Below are positions 56,241-64,000 of a stretch of 64,000 bases of DNA, one piece after another. The notes under the pieces are model-generated. The model was given only the letters and a program-made list of their open reading frames with translations. It was not told the origin of the DNA and did no database searches. Source of the stretch: JACKEQ01 sp041389565 (GTDB lineage Bacteria > Myxococcota_A > UBA796 > GCA-2862545). Positions within the stretch are counted from its first letter, which is position 1, and each line of letters opens with the position of its first letter. The translations under genes were made by a program, and so were the position numbers. The DNA is taken from NCBI GenBank assembly GCA_041389565.1, contig JAWKRP010000032.1, positions 30,695-94,694 on the forward strand, written 5' to 3'.

Positions 56241-57358
56241 TACGCACCGACCTCGCGCCAGGTGGTGAGCGTCATCGTCTGGTTGTGCAGGTCACACCCG
56301 CCTTCCTTGCCGGGCGACAGCTCGCCGTAGCTGTAGAAGCCCGTGAGCCAGCTCCCCGGGGGCAGCTGGTCGAGCGTCTCCTCGACCTCCTCTTCGGTGC
56401 GCTCGCCCAGCACGAGCCGGCGGCCCACGCAGCTCACCGCGAGCCCCAGCACCGGGCCCGCATCGTCGGAAGCCGCGCTCGCCGCGGAGCCCGCGGCCTC
56501 CACCAGCGCTTCGGAGTCGGCGCGCATGAGCTGGACGCGGCTCCCCTGCGGGATGTCGCCCGCGAACGTGAGGCTCTGGTCGCGCTCGTCGACCGCCAGG
56601 ATGGTGCGCACGATGTCGTGCCGCGTGCCGTCGCGCAGGCTCAGCGGGAACAGCAGCCCCGTCGCCGGAAGGCCGCTCGCGCGCTCGCCCAGGTACTCCT
56701 TGTACAGCGCCAGCGCGGGCTTCCCGTCGAGCTCGTACAGCACGTTCCCGACCGACCGCGTGACCACGCGCCCCACGCCGAAGGGGATCCAGCCCCCCTC
56801 CGAGCCGTGCCCGACGCGGAGGGCCGACCCGTACAGCCCGATCGCGCGGACCACCCCGCTCCGCGCCGCTTCGCCGTCGAACACCCACGTGCGCTGGAAG
56901 CGAGCGCCATCGCCCGCCAGACCGCCCGTCACCACGACGCCTTCCGGCAGTGCGTGCTGGACTCCCGCGGCCAGCGCGGACCCGTTCACGCCGAGCCCGT
57001 CGGACAGCAGGAACACGTGCCGGAGCCCCGGTGTGGCCGACAGATCCGCAGCGAGCGCGGCGCCGATCTCGCGGGACTGCGCCGGGTCGGCGATCTCGCG
57101 GGTGACCGCCCGCGCCTCGACGTGAGCGAACGTCACGATGGCCGCGACCAGGGTGCCCTCGTGGATCTCGGTGCCCAGGATCTCGCCGGAGCTGCTGCAG
57201 CCGGCGTGGACGGCGTCGGGGTAGGCCTCGCGGAGCTCGTGCAGCGGGGCCGGGTCGTCGGCGAGCGCCGGATCCCCGAACACGAGCACGACGGAGGCGG
57301 CTCCATCCGGGAGTGGCTGGCTCCACGACCCTTTCCAGTGCCTCAGCTCGACCTGCAT
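56240..57358 (-). CDS. FIST-domain sensory protein (NosP-like)
   Basis: FIST_N and FIST_C domains in 372 residues with no kinase or enzyme part. Signature blocks: YPDAVHAGCSSSGEILGTEI (about residue 50), VFLLSDGLGVNGSALAAG, VVTGGLAGDGARFQRT and GWIPFGVGR, followed by a C-part with LLFPLSLRDG and TGFYSYGELSP near the end. FIST proteins bind small ligands; NosP members bind haem and sense nitric oxide. A proximal His was not assigned. ATG 57358; divergent from moeA by 45 bases. It is upstream of the histidine kinase in one transcript. Confidence 0.88.
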   Translation of the reverse strand: MQVELRHWKGSWSQPLPDGAASVVLVFGDPALADDPAPLHELREAYPDAVHAGCSSSGEILGTEIHEGTLVAAIVTFAHVEARAVTREIADPAQSREIGAALAADLSATPGLRHVFLLSDGLGVNGSALAAGVQHALPEGVVVTGGLAGDGARFQRTWVFDGEAARSGVVRAIGLYGSALRVGHGSEGGWIPFGVGRVVTRSVGNVLYELDGKPALALYKEYLGERASGLPATGLLFPLSLRDGTRHDIVRTILAVDERDQSLTFAGDIPQGSRVQLMRADSEALVEAAGSAASAASDDAGPVLGLAVSCVGRRLVLGERTEEEVEETLDQLPPGSWLTGFYSYGELSPGKEGGCDLHNQTMTLTTWREVGA

Positions 57359-57403
57359 GATCCCCCCCGCTACGCTCGGATCATCGCACCCGGGAGGGGG
57401 AAC

Positions 57404-58639
57404 GTGCTCGATCTGTCGGCCGCTGTTTCCATGGTACTGGCCGAAGCGCCCGTGCTCGCTGGCGAGTCGGTCCATGTTTCACGGGCCTTTCGCCGCGTCG
57501 CAGCGTCCGATGTGCACGCTCCGATGGACGTGCCCCCCTGGGACAACTCCGCGATGGACGGCTTCGCCGTGCGAGCGAAGGAGGCCTGTTTCCAGGCGGT
57601 GCTCCCGCTCGCGGGCGAGTCGGCGGCCGGGCATCCCCTCGACGGCCCGCTCCCCGAGGGGCACGCCGCGGCCATCATGACGGGAGCGCCCGTGCCCGAC
57701 GGCGCGGATGCGGTGGTGATGATCGAGAACACCCGTCCCGGTGCGGGCACCGTGGCCATCGAGGTCGCGCCCGAGCCCGGCGCCAACATCCGCAGGCGAG
57801 GCAGCGACATCCGCACCGGAGACGTGCTGGTTCGGGCCGGGCAGCGCATCACGCCCGCCATCGCGGGCCTCCTGGCGTCCGTGGGTCTGGCGGACGTGCG
57901 GGTCGTGCGCCGCCCGCGCCTGGCCGTGCTCGCCACGGGCGACGAGCTCGTCGAGCCCGGCGGAACCCTGGGTCCCGGGCAGATCTTCAGCAGCAATCCC
58001 GTGGCGCTCGCCGGGCTGGTCGAAGACGCAGGAGGCGAGTGCACCGTGCTCGGTCGGGCGCCCGACGATCTCGCCGGGCTCGTGGCCCGCATGGAGGAGG
58101 GGCTCGAGCACGACGCGCTCGTCACGACTGGTGGGGTGAGCGTGGGCGCCCACGACCTCGTGAAGGACGCCTTCGCCGAGCTCGGCATCGCCATGTCGTT
58201 CTGGAAGGTACGGATGAAGCCCGGGAAACCGCTGGCGTTCGGCATCGCGGAGCGGGGTGCGCGGCGCGTGCCCGTGTTCGGGCTCCCCGGGAACCCCGTG
58301 AGCTGCATGGTGAACTTCCTGGAGTTCGTGCGGCCGTGGATGCTCGCGTCGATGGGGGTGCCGGAGCGGTTCCTCCCGGTGGTCGACGCCATCGCGCTCG
58401 ACGACATCCCCGAGCGCCCGGGCCGCGCGAAGCTGCTGCGGGTGACCCTCGAGAAGGGGCCGTCGGGCTGGGGCTGTCGGAGCACCGGCAGCCAGAGCAG
58501 CGGCGTGCTCACGAGCATGGCCCGCGCCCATGGGCTCCTGTACCGGAGCCCGGAGGACGGCGCGGTCTCGGCGGGCGATGCGGTGCGCGTCCAGCTGCTC
58601 GACCCCACCTTCCTCGACGGCACCGAGCTCGATCTGTGA
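57404..58639 (+). CDS. moeA: Molybdopterin molybdenumtransferase MoeA
   Basis: Inserts molybdate into adenylylated molybdopterin, completing the cofactor. Conserved blocks are DVPPWDNSAMDGFAVRA, IMTGAPVPDGADAVVMIE, LATGDELVEPGG, SSNPVALAGLVEDAG, TTGGVSVGAHDLVK, MKPGKPLAFG and GLPGNPVSCMV. GTG 57404 sits 4 bases after GGGAGGGGG; this gives 411 residues, the same as E. coli MoeA, while longer frames add unrelated sequence. It overlaps mobA by GTGA. It heads a molybdenum cofactor operon; no moaA-E is in the window. Confidence 0.96.
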   Translation: MLDLSAAVSMVLAEAPVLAGESVHVSRAFRRVAASDVHAPMDVPPWDNSAMDGFAVRAKEACFQAVLPLAGESAAGHPLDGPLPEGHAAAIMTGAPVPDGADAVVMIENTRPGAGTVAIEVAPEPGANIRRRGSDIRTGDVLVRAGQRITPAIAGLLASVGLADVRVVRRPRLAVLATGDELVEPGGTLGPGQIFSSNPVALAGLVEDAGGECTVLGRAPDDLAGLVARMEEGLEHDALVTTGGVSVGAHDLVKDAFAELGIAMSFWKVRMKPGKPLAFGIAERGARRVPVFGLPGNPVSCMVNFLEFVRPWMLASMGVPERFLPVVDAIALDDIPERPGRAKLLRVTLEKGPSGWGCRSTGSQSSGVLTSMARAHGLLYRSPEDGAVSAGDAVRVQLLDPTFLDGTELDL

Positions 58640-59319
58640 ACGCCTACGTGCTCGCGGGCGGGGCCTCGCAGCGCATGGGCTCGGACAAGGCCCGGCTGCC
58701 GCACGAGGGGCGTCCCGCGGCCGTGTTCCTCGTCGAGCTGCTCGCGTCGGTCGGCCTCGAGGTCGCGCTCGTACGCCGGGGGGAGCCGGAGGCCCTGCCG
58801 TGGGTGCACGACGACGGCTCCGCGGTCCGGGTGGTCCGGGAGGCGGACTCCGGGCCGCGGCACCCCCTCAACGGCGTGGTCTCCGCGCTCGAGGACGCCG
58901 GCGGGCCCGTGCTGATCGTGCCGTGTGACGTACTCCACCTCTCCCGGGACGCCCTGGAGCGGCTCGCCGCGGCCCCCGGTGTGGCCGCCGCGGGCGACGA
59001 CGTGCACCCCCTGGTCGCCCACCTGCCCGCCTCGCTGCTCGAGGAGGCGCGTCGGCTGGTGGACCGGGGGGGCCGGGCCCACGACCTCGTGGCCTCGCTC
59101 CCGCGGATCCCGCTCCCCGCCTCGGAGCTGCTGGATCGAAACACCTCCGACGGGCCGTGGCCGATGGACCTGCTCCGGGCACGCCTGTCCTGGGTCGACG
59201 AAGCGGGTTTTGCGCGGATCGCCCGGTCGGAGCGGATCCGTCAACGAGCCCGTGGGGTGGTGGACCCGTCCGCGAATCGGTATGCTCTGCCGCCTCGAGA
59301 AGGGAGTCAGCACGGATGA
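58636..59319 (+). CDS. mobA: Molybdenum cofactor guanylyltransferase MobA
   Basis: Attaches GMP to molybdenum cofactor to make MGD. The nucleotide loop AYVLAGGASQRMGSDKARLP opens the protein, followed by VREADSGPRHPLNGVVSALE and the acidic site IVPCDVLHLS. The middle DDVHPLVAHLP matches the MobA family. 227 residues. GTG 58636 overlaps moeA, and the stop overlaps the next gene (ATGA). The C-terminal 50 residues (after LLDRNTSDGP) are less conserved. Presence implies molybdoenzymes of the DMSO reductase family. Confidence 0.92.
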   Translation: MNAYVLAGGASQRMGSDKARLPHEGRPAAVFLVELLASVGLEVALVRRGEPEALPWVHDDGSAVRVVREADSGPRHPLNGVVSALEDAGGPVLIVPCDVLHLSRDALERLAAAPGVAAAGDDVHPLVAHLPASLLEEARRLVDRGGRAHDLVASLPRIPLPASELLDRNTSDGPWPMDLLRARLSWVDEAGFARIARSERIRQRARGVVDPSANRYALPPREGSQHG

Positions 59320-60398
59320 CCGCCGTTTCCGTCCACGTGGTGACCGTCGGCTGCGACGGTGACGCCTTCGCCGACCTCCTGGCCGACGGGGGCTTCACGG
59401 TCTCCGGGCCCACGGGTGCGGAGCTGGGCGGGCTCGACGCCGCCATCCGGTCGGCCCCGGGCGCCGACGCCGTGTGCGTGCTCGGCGACCTGACGCCCCG
59501 AAGCGCCCTGCCTGGCGCGCTCGATGCGGTGCTCGACGCGTCGCTGCCCGGCTACGGCGAGGCGTTGCGGCGTGTGCTCGCGACGACCGCCGAGGGTCCG
59601 GCCCTGCTGCTGCGGGCCGAGGCGGGTCTGGTCGGGGGACGGGTGGTGTTCGCGGTCCCCTCGGCGCCCGAGGAAGGGGTTCGTGCCGTCGCGCTCGTCG
59701 CGTCTGCGCTCAGGGCGCTCGAGCCGCTGTCCGCGTCCGGTCCCGGCCCTGCTCCCGAGCCCATCCCGTTCGCCGGCCGCACGTCGTCGGCGGGCCTCGC
59801 GCTCTCCGAGAACCGCGAGCCGGAGGCGGGGATCGTCCCGGTCCGGCGTCAGGCCGAGCCCGCCACCGAAGAGGTGCCCGCCTCGGGCTGGCAGCGCACG
59901 GTCGAGGCCCTCGGCGCCGAGATCATCGTGGGCCGCCGCGAAGACCTCCCCGAGTCCATCGAGAAGCTCGCGCCCGTGCTCAACGTGCTCCACACCGCCG
60001 GCCAGACGGGGATGATGAAGCTCCCGTCGGGGCGGCGCTACAGCCTGTGGGGCTGGCCCGACCTCGAGCGTCCGGGCTCCAAGGTGCTGGCCGTGAGCTG
60101 GGGCGAGCCGCTGGCCGAGATCGTCGCGCTGCACCGGCATCCGCAGCAGGCGGGCACGTGCATCGAGGAAGACAATGGGCTGCTCCCCGCCGCGGGGTCC
60201 GACATCGCGGAGACCTGCGAGCGCGTGTGTGGCCGCGCGCCCCCCGACACCGAGGGCACGTTGTTCGCGCTGTCGGCCGACGCCGTGTGGATCCTCCGGT
60301 CCAGGCGGGTGTTCAAGTGGGATGGCTCGCGCGAGAAAGACGACGGCAACCCGAAGCAGGTGCTCGCGAGCCTCACGCTCCACTGGAGCAACAAGTAG
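59316..60398 (+). CDS. Two-part protein with degenerate MoaB-like domain
   Basis: Residues 1-150 align with molybdopterin-binding MoaB/MogA domains: VHVVTVGCDGDAFADLLADG, GDLTPRSALPGALDAVLD, PGYGEALRRV and RAEAGLVGGRVVFAVPSAPEE. However, the GGTG motif needed for molybdopterin is replaced by VCVLGDLTP, so function may be altered. A Pro/Ser linker and an unknown domain from 190 (VEALGAEIIVGRREDLPESI, KVLAVSWGEPLAEIVALHRH) follow. 360 residues. ATG 59316 overlaps mobA. Position with moeA-mobA supports a link to molybdenum metabolism. Confidence 0.75.
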   Translation: MTAVSVHVVTVGCDGDAFADLLADGGFTVSGPTGAELGGLDAAIRSAPGADAVCVLGDLTPRSALPGALDAVLDASLPGYGEALRRVLATTAEGPALLLRAEAGLVGGRVVFAVPSAPEEGVRAVALVASALRALEPLSASGPGPAPEPIPFAGRTSSAGLALSENREPEAGIVPVRRQAEPATEEVPASGWQRTVEALGAEIIVGRREDLPESIEKLAPVLNVLHTAGQTGMMKLPSGRRYSLWGWPDLERPGSKVLAVSWGEPLAEIVALHRHPQQAGTCIEEDNGLLPAAGSDIAETCERVCGRAPPDTEGTLFALSADAVWILRSRRVFKWDGSREKDDGNPKQVLASLTLHWSNK

Positions 60399-60421
60399 CG
60401 GTCGGATAGCCGGGCACCGAG

Positions 60422-61357
60422 GTGTCCATGGCAATCATCGCGTCGTTCGAAGCTCTTCCGGCCACCGGCCTCACGGTCACCGCGCTCCAGGCGCTCGACT
60501 TCGCCGTGCCGGGCCAGTGGGACAACCCGCGGGACTTCAACGCCCTGCTCGCCGAGGTGAGCGGCGTCACGAAGCCCAGTGTGCTGGCCCAGATCCGCTC
60601 GCGGGCCCAGGCGATGGACGTCGCGAACACCGGGCACTACGCCGAAGCCCTGCGGGTGTACCAGCTGGTCGACACCGTCGATCAGATGGCCGCCGGCGCC
60701 GCGATGGCCGGCAAGGTCACCGACATGTTCGCCAGCCTGGGCTTCCTCAAGCAGTACACGCCCCGCCCCGAGACCACCCAGTGTGTCGACGCCGGCGTGA
60801 AGCTCGTGGCCGAGCTCGTGGCGTTCGGTCTGCTGAACGGCATGCCCACCGCGACGCCCGACGGCATCGCGAAGTTCACGGGCGCGCTCGCCGACTACGG
60901 CCGCTACGACCTCCTGCGCATCGCGGCCTGGGTCGTGTACGACGGCATGGTTCCGCTGGGCCCCGACTTCCTGTCGAAGATCCTGAAGACGTTCAGCGCG
61001 GCCGCGAGCAACGACGCCCTCACGAACAATGCGGTGTTCCAGCAGCTCGGCAAGCGCCTGCCCGGCGACTCCGCGTCGGCGAAGCAGGCCTTCATCCTGC
61101 AGACCCTCGACTCGACCGGAGACTGGGTCGGCCGGTTCGTCACCGAGCGTGGGCTCACCCACGACAAGGTGATGTCGCAGCTGAAGGGCGTGCTGTCCTT
61201 CGCGGACGGCGGCGCCGACTACGTGGCCGCGGCCATCGACGCCTCCACCGCCTACGTGTCGCACACGGGCACCCAGACCGTCGCGCGGGCCCTCGCGCGG
61301 CACGCCACCGACCAGCTCCGCGCGGATGTCTGGAACAGCTGGCTGAAGAGCCAGTGA
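60422..61357 (+). CDS. Unknown 311-residue helical protein
   Basis: No signal peptide or catalytic motif is visible. The sequence is mostly helical, with conspicuous Ala/Val/Leu-rich helices (YQLVDTVDQMAAGAAMAGKV, QAFILQTLDSTGDWVGRFV). GTG 60422 starts MSMAIIASFE, with a nearby ATG at 60428. It begins 23 bases after the MoaB-like gene and overlaps the WG-repeat gene at its end (GTGA), so it may belong to the molybdenum operon. Codon use matches neighbours. No family can be named. Confidence 0.65.
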   Translation: MSMAIIASFEALPATGLTVTALQALDFAVPGQWDNPRDFNALLAEVSGVTKPSVLAQIRSRAQAMDVANTGHYAEALRVYQLVDTVDQMAAGAAMAGKVTDMFASLGFLKQYTPRPETTQCVDAGVKLVAELVAFGLLNGMPTATPDGIAKFTGALADYGRYDLLRIAAWVVYDGMVPLGPDFLSKILKTFSAAASNDALTNNAVFQQLGKRLPGDSASAKQAFILQTLDSTGDWVGRFVTERGLTHDKVMSQLKGVLSFADGGADYVAAAIDASTAYVSHTGTQTVARALARHATDQLRADVWNSWLKSQ

Positions 61358-62484
61358 GCCGGGGCCTCCCGAGGGGGCTCGCCCTCGCCGCGGGCGCAGG
61401 GGTGCTCGGGCTCGGGCTGGTGCTCGCCGTCAGCCAGTGGAGCGGCCAGGAAGACCGCTGGCGCTGGGGCTTCGTGGACGGAACCGGCAGGATCGTCGTG
61501 CCCACCGCGCTCGAAGGGGCGCGAGGCTTCCAGAACGGCCGTGCAGCCGCGCTGCTCGGAGGGGCCTGGGGCTTCGTCGATCGCTCCGGGGTGTTCGTGG
61601 TGCCGCCCCGGTTCCGCCAGCTCTGCGACTACGGCGGCACCGAGCCCACGTGCGCCCAGGACGCCGCGTCCGGGGAGTGGGGCTACATCGACGAGACCGG
61701 CGCCTGGGTGTTCGACCAGCGGTGGGCGGTCGCGCACCCCATGGTCGACGGGCTCGCGGCGGTCGGCGAGGTCGTGGGGGAGGGCGCTCCCCGGATCGGG
61801 GCGGGCCCCACGCGGCTCGTGCACTTCGGCCTGCTCGCGCGCGACGGCACCCTCGGGGTGCCCATCCGGCCCGAGGGCGACCCACAGGCCTGGACGGCCG
61901 TGGGTGCGTGGGGCGAGGGCCTGCTGCCCGTGCAGGTGGGCGGGAAGCGCTACGGATACGTCGATCGGTCCGGTGCCTTCGTGCTGGATCCGTTCTACAA
62001 GGCCGCGAAGCCCTTCCTGAACGGCTTCGCCGGGGTGTCCGGCAGCGGCGGCTGGGCGGTCGTCGCGCGCGACGGCACGGTGGTGGTGCCCGAGTCGAGC
62101 AAGGGCCTCGCAGACGGCGCGTCCGAGGGGCTGATCGCGGGGCCCACCGGGTACTTCGCGGTCGACGGGACGCCCGTGGGCCCGCGGTTCGAGTGGGTAC
62201 GTCCCCACGTCGGGGGGCTCGGCGCCGTGTTCGCCAGCGGCACCTGGGGGTTCGTCGACACCGCCGTGGAGCTCGTGATCCCGCGGGAGTACCGGCGGGT
62301 CAGCGACTTCTCGGACGGGCGGGCCGTGGCCGCCGTGCCAGGTGTGGCGCCGCAGCCCTTCCGGTGGGGAATCGTCGACACGACGGGGGCCTGGGTGGTG
62401 GAGCCCCGCTGGGATGCCGCCGACGAGTCGGGGTTCCACGAGGGCCTGCTGGCCGTGGGCATCGCGCCCGAGGAGGCACCGTGA
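61354..62484 (+). CDS. Membrane-anchored WG-repeat protein
   Basis: One N-terminal helix (GLALAAGAGVLGLGLVLAVS) anchors a region of about 350 residues made of WG repeats: RWGFVDGTGRIVVP, AWGFVDRSGVFVVPP, EWGYIDETGAWVF, YGYVDRSGAFVLDPFY, TWGFVDTAVELVIP, RWGIVDTTGAWVV. At least six copies are visible. Such repeats form beta-propeller-like structures in bacterial surface or periplasmic proteins. GTG 61354 overlaps the preceding gene. The end overlaps the MgtC gene by four bases (GTGA). Role unknown. Confidence 0.88.
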   Translation: MSRGLPRGLALAAGAGVLGLGLVLAVSQWSGQEDRWRWGFVDGTGRIVVPTALEGARGFQNGRAAALLGGAWGFVDRSGVFVVPPRFRQLCDYGGTEPTCAQDAASGEWGYIDETGAWVFDQRWAVAHPMVDGLAAVGEVVGEGAPRIGAGPTRLVHFGLLARDGTLGVPIRPEGDPQAWTAVGAWGEGLLPVQVGGKRYGYVDRSGAFVLDPFYKAAKPFLNGFAGVSGSGGWAVVARDGTVVVPESSKGLADGASEGLIAGPTGYFAVDGTPVGPRFEWVRPHVGGLGAVFASGTWGFVDTAVELVIPREYRRVSDFSDGRAVAAVPGVAPQPFRWGIVDTTGAWVVEPRWDAADESGFHEGLLAVGIAPEEAP

Positions 62485-63158
62485 GCTGGCTCGATGCGCT
62501 GAACGTCGCCCGGGTCGACCTGCTCGGAGAGCTCGTGATCGCGACCCTCCTCGGCGGGCTCATCGGGCTCGAGCGCGAGGTGAGCGGCAAGCCCGCGGGC
62601 CTGCGCACGAACATCCTGATCTGCGTGGGCGCCACGCTGATCACGGATCTGTCGGTCGACATGGCGCGCCTCATCGCCGACAACGCCCGCGCGGACGCCT
62701 CGCGGCTCGCGGCGCAGATCGTGAGCGGAATCGGCTTCCTCGGGGCCGGAACCATCATCCAGTCGCGCGGGAACGTCACCGGCCTGACGAGCGCGGCGAC
62801 GCTCTGGGTGGTCGCGGCCATCGGCATCGCGGTGGGCTCGCGGCACATCGTGGAGGCCGTGGGCACGTGCTTCCTGGTGCTCGTGGTGCTGCTCCCGCTC
62901 GGTGCGGTCGAGCGCCGGCTCGAGCACGGTCGCTCCGGCCGGCGGCTGATCCTCGAGCTCTCCCGGGAGGTCGGCAGCGTGGAGGAGTTCATCCAGATCG
63001 CGCGCGATCACGGCCTCACGCTGCGGTCCGAGCACCTCGACGTCGAAGGTGAGGTCCTCCGGGTGCGGCTCGACATGGTGGGTCCGCCGGCGGCCTGGGC
63101 GGCGTGCCGCAAGGCGCTGAGCCTGCGCACCGACGTTCGCTCGATGCGCGTGGCGTAA
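62481..63158 (+). CDS. MgtC/SapB family membrane protein
   Basis: About four to five membrane helices with the family motifs LLGGLIGLEREVSGKPAGLRTNILICVGAT and the central IVSGIGFLGAGTI. A C-terminal cytoplasmic ACT-like domain (residues 150-225) follows. MgtC proteins help cells cope with low Mg or acid. Here no Mg regulation element or neighbouring transporter is seen. GTG 62481 overlaps the WG-repeat stop. 225 residues. The short palindrome CGTAAA-T-TTTACG spans its stop codon. Confidence 0.88.
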   Translation: MSWLDALNVARVDLLGELVIATLLGGLIGLEREVSGKPAGLRTNILICVGATLITDLSVDMARLIADNARADASRLAAQIVSGIGFLGAGTIIQSRGNVTGLTSAATLWVVAAIGIAVGSRHIVEAVGTCFLVLVVLLPLGAVERRLEHGRSGRRLILELSREVGSVEEFIQIARDHGLTLRSEHLDVEGEVLRVRLDMVGPPAAWAACRKALSLRTDVRSMRVA

Positions 63159-63170
63159 ATTTTACGAGGG

Positions 63171-64000
63171 TCAGCGGGCGACCAGCACCCAGGCCTCCGC
63201 TTTCGTCGGCAGGTGCGCGGTTCCGGCTTCGTAGGCGGCGTGATCCGGGAACACCCCCGCGAACCAGTCGAGCTGGTACAGGTTCGGCTGGAACGCCCCG
63301 CCCGTGTCGGCCAGCACCACGACGCGCCCGACGGTGCCGTCGGACACCAGGAGCACCGTGCCGAGCCCGAGCCCGAACACGTCGCCGGCGACCGTCACAC
63401 CGGGCTCGAGCCGGATCTTGTCGGTGTCGCCATACCCCCGGAAGCCCTCGACCTCCCGGAAGTACCAGTACCGGCCCTGGAGGTTCGGGTCGCGGATGGT
63501 GCGGTCGTACGGCACGTCGTTCGACACGTGCACGTTCAGCATGCGCGACGTGCCGTCCGCGAAGCGCACCTGAACGGACCCCTGCAGGATGGCGCGGTTC
63601 ACGTCGCGTCGCGACATCCACACGAGCGGACGGGCCTCTCCGGCATGCGCACCGCCGGGCTCGTACGCCCCCGCGAACACCGCCTGCCGCGTGAGCTGGC
63701 GCGCTTCCTCGCCGGTGGGCGCGGCGTACAGCGCGGTGTCGAAGGTGTCGGTGCGCTCGGGGCTGCCCGCGCTCTCGTAGATCAGGTACTTCGTCAGCCG
63801 GATGCGGTCGGTGAGCGCCAGCTTCGCGGCACGGGCACCCTCGGCGTCGGGCGTCCATCGCCAGGCGCGGAACCCCGCGAGCTCGAGCGCTCCGCCCTTC
63901 GCGAGGTGGTCGAGCGTGCGCAGCCGATCGGCTGGTGTGGGCGCGTCCTTCGGGAGGGACTCCAGGATCGAGCCCGCCGCAGCCGGGTCTTCCGGGTGGG
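63171..64000 (-). CDS. 3D/MltA-type murein hydrolase-like protein, 5' part outside the window
   Basis: The frame is open to the right edge, so only the C-terminal 276 residues are present. The visible part includes LTDRIRLTKYLIYESAGSPE, RDVNRAILQGSVQVRFADG, GRYWYFREVEGFRGYG and, near the end, VVVLADTGGAFQPNLYQLDW. This is a 3D-domain pattern (DTGGA followed by acidic-aromatic residues) as in MltA and endolytic transglycosylases. It converges on the MgtC gene with 12 bases between stops. Identity as MltA-like is likely but the N-domain is missing. Confidence 0.75.
   Translation of the reverse strand, partial: HPEDPAAAGSILESLPKDAPTPADRLRTLDHLAKGGALELAGFRAWRWTPDAEGARAAKLALTDRIRLTKYLIYESAGSPERTDTFDTALYAAPTGEEARQLTRQAVFAGAYEPGGAHAGEARPLVWMSRRDVNRAILQGSVQVRFADGTSRMLNVHVSNDVPYDRTIRDPNLQGRYWYFREVEGFRGYGDTDKIRLEPGVTVAGDVFGLGLGTVLLVSDGTVGRVVVLADTGGAFQPNLYQLDWFAGVFPDHAAYEAGTAHLPTKAEAWVLVAR

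Noticed and set aside
63153..63167. Palindrome CGTAAA-T-TTTACG as a bidirectional terminator
   Set aside because: The stem is only 6 bp with a one-base loop and overlaps a stop codon. It is too short for a terminator.

Overview
The window is very GC-rich, densely packed bacterial DNA with almost no AT-rich stretches and strong G/C bias at third codon positions. The gene mix points to a free-living Gram-negative of the Myxococcota/'Deltaproteobacteria' type: a complete gspC-N type II secretion operon with an actin-like GspL, multihaem c-type cytochromes, a DBM-type copper monooxygenase with a haem motif, GPP34-domain proteins, Sel1 and WG repeat proteins, and an outer-membrane lipoprotein repertoire. 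That assignment is inference from gene content; no rRNA or tRNA is present.

Layout. 1-13.3 kb: a helical-repeat protein, a GT4 glycosyltransferase divergent from a PaaZ/BoxD-type aldehyde dehydrogenase (palindrome between them), a copper monooxygenase, a PDZ protein, a tetrahaem cytochrome, an M23 peptidase, TcdA and a half-size chromate transporter. 13.0-16.2 kb (minus strand): a tightly overlapping operon of an unknown beta-rich protein, a radical SAM/SPASM protein with a PqqD-like N-terminus, a SUMF1/FGE-fold protein and a small membrane protein. This is the most unusual locus in the window. 16.2-29.6 kb: ChaN-like and GPP34 proteins, a decayed transposase flanked by inverted hexamer repeats, a lipoprotein peroxiredoxin, a thioesterase-sulfatase-like-M14-methyltransferase-SfsA run with overlapping ends, PdxJ, a class III cyclase with FHA domains, and thiC behind a TPP riboswitch.

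29.6-38.1 kb: topoisomerase III, a cysteine-rich Sel1 protein, an M19 dipeptidase, a second GPP34 protein and a helical-repeat protein. 38.1-52.4 kb: gspC-gspN, twelve genes in canonical order, with a near-consensus sigma-54 promoter just upstream of gspC. No prepilin peptidase (gspO) is in the window. 52.4-64 kb: thiE, a LysM lytic transglycosylase, a FIST-domain sensor overlapping a PAS histidine kinase (NosP/NahK-like arrangement), a moeA-mobA-MoaB-like-domain molybdenum cofactor cluster running into WG-repeat and MgtC genes, and a 3D/MltA-type protein cut off by the right edge.

Many adjacent genes are joined by GTGA or ATGA overlaps, so translational coupling is probably the main organising principle. 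GTG and TTG starts are common. Short tandem repeats (6, 15 and 30 bp units) sit in several of the few intergenic gaps. Two small single-pass membrane proteins 9 kb apart share an unmistakable motif, and that similarity implies a CTG start for one of them.
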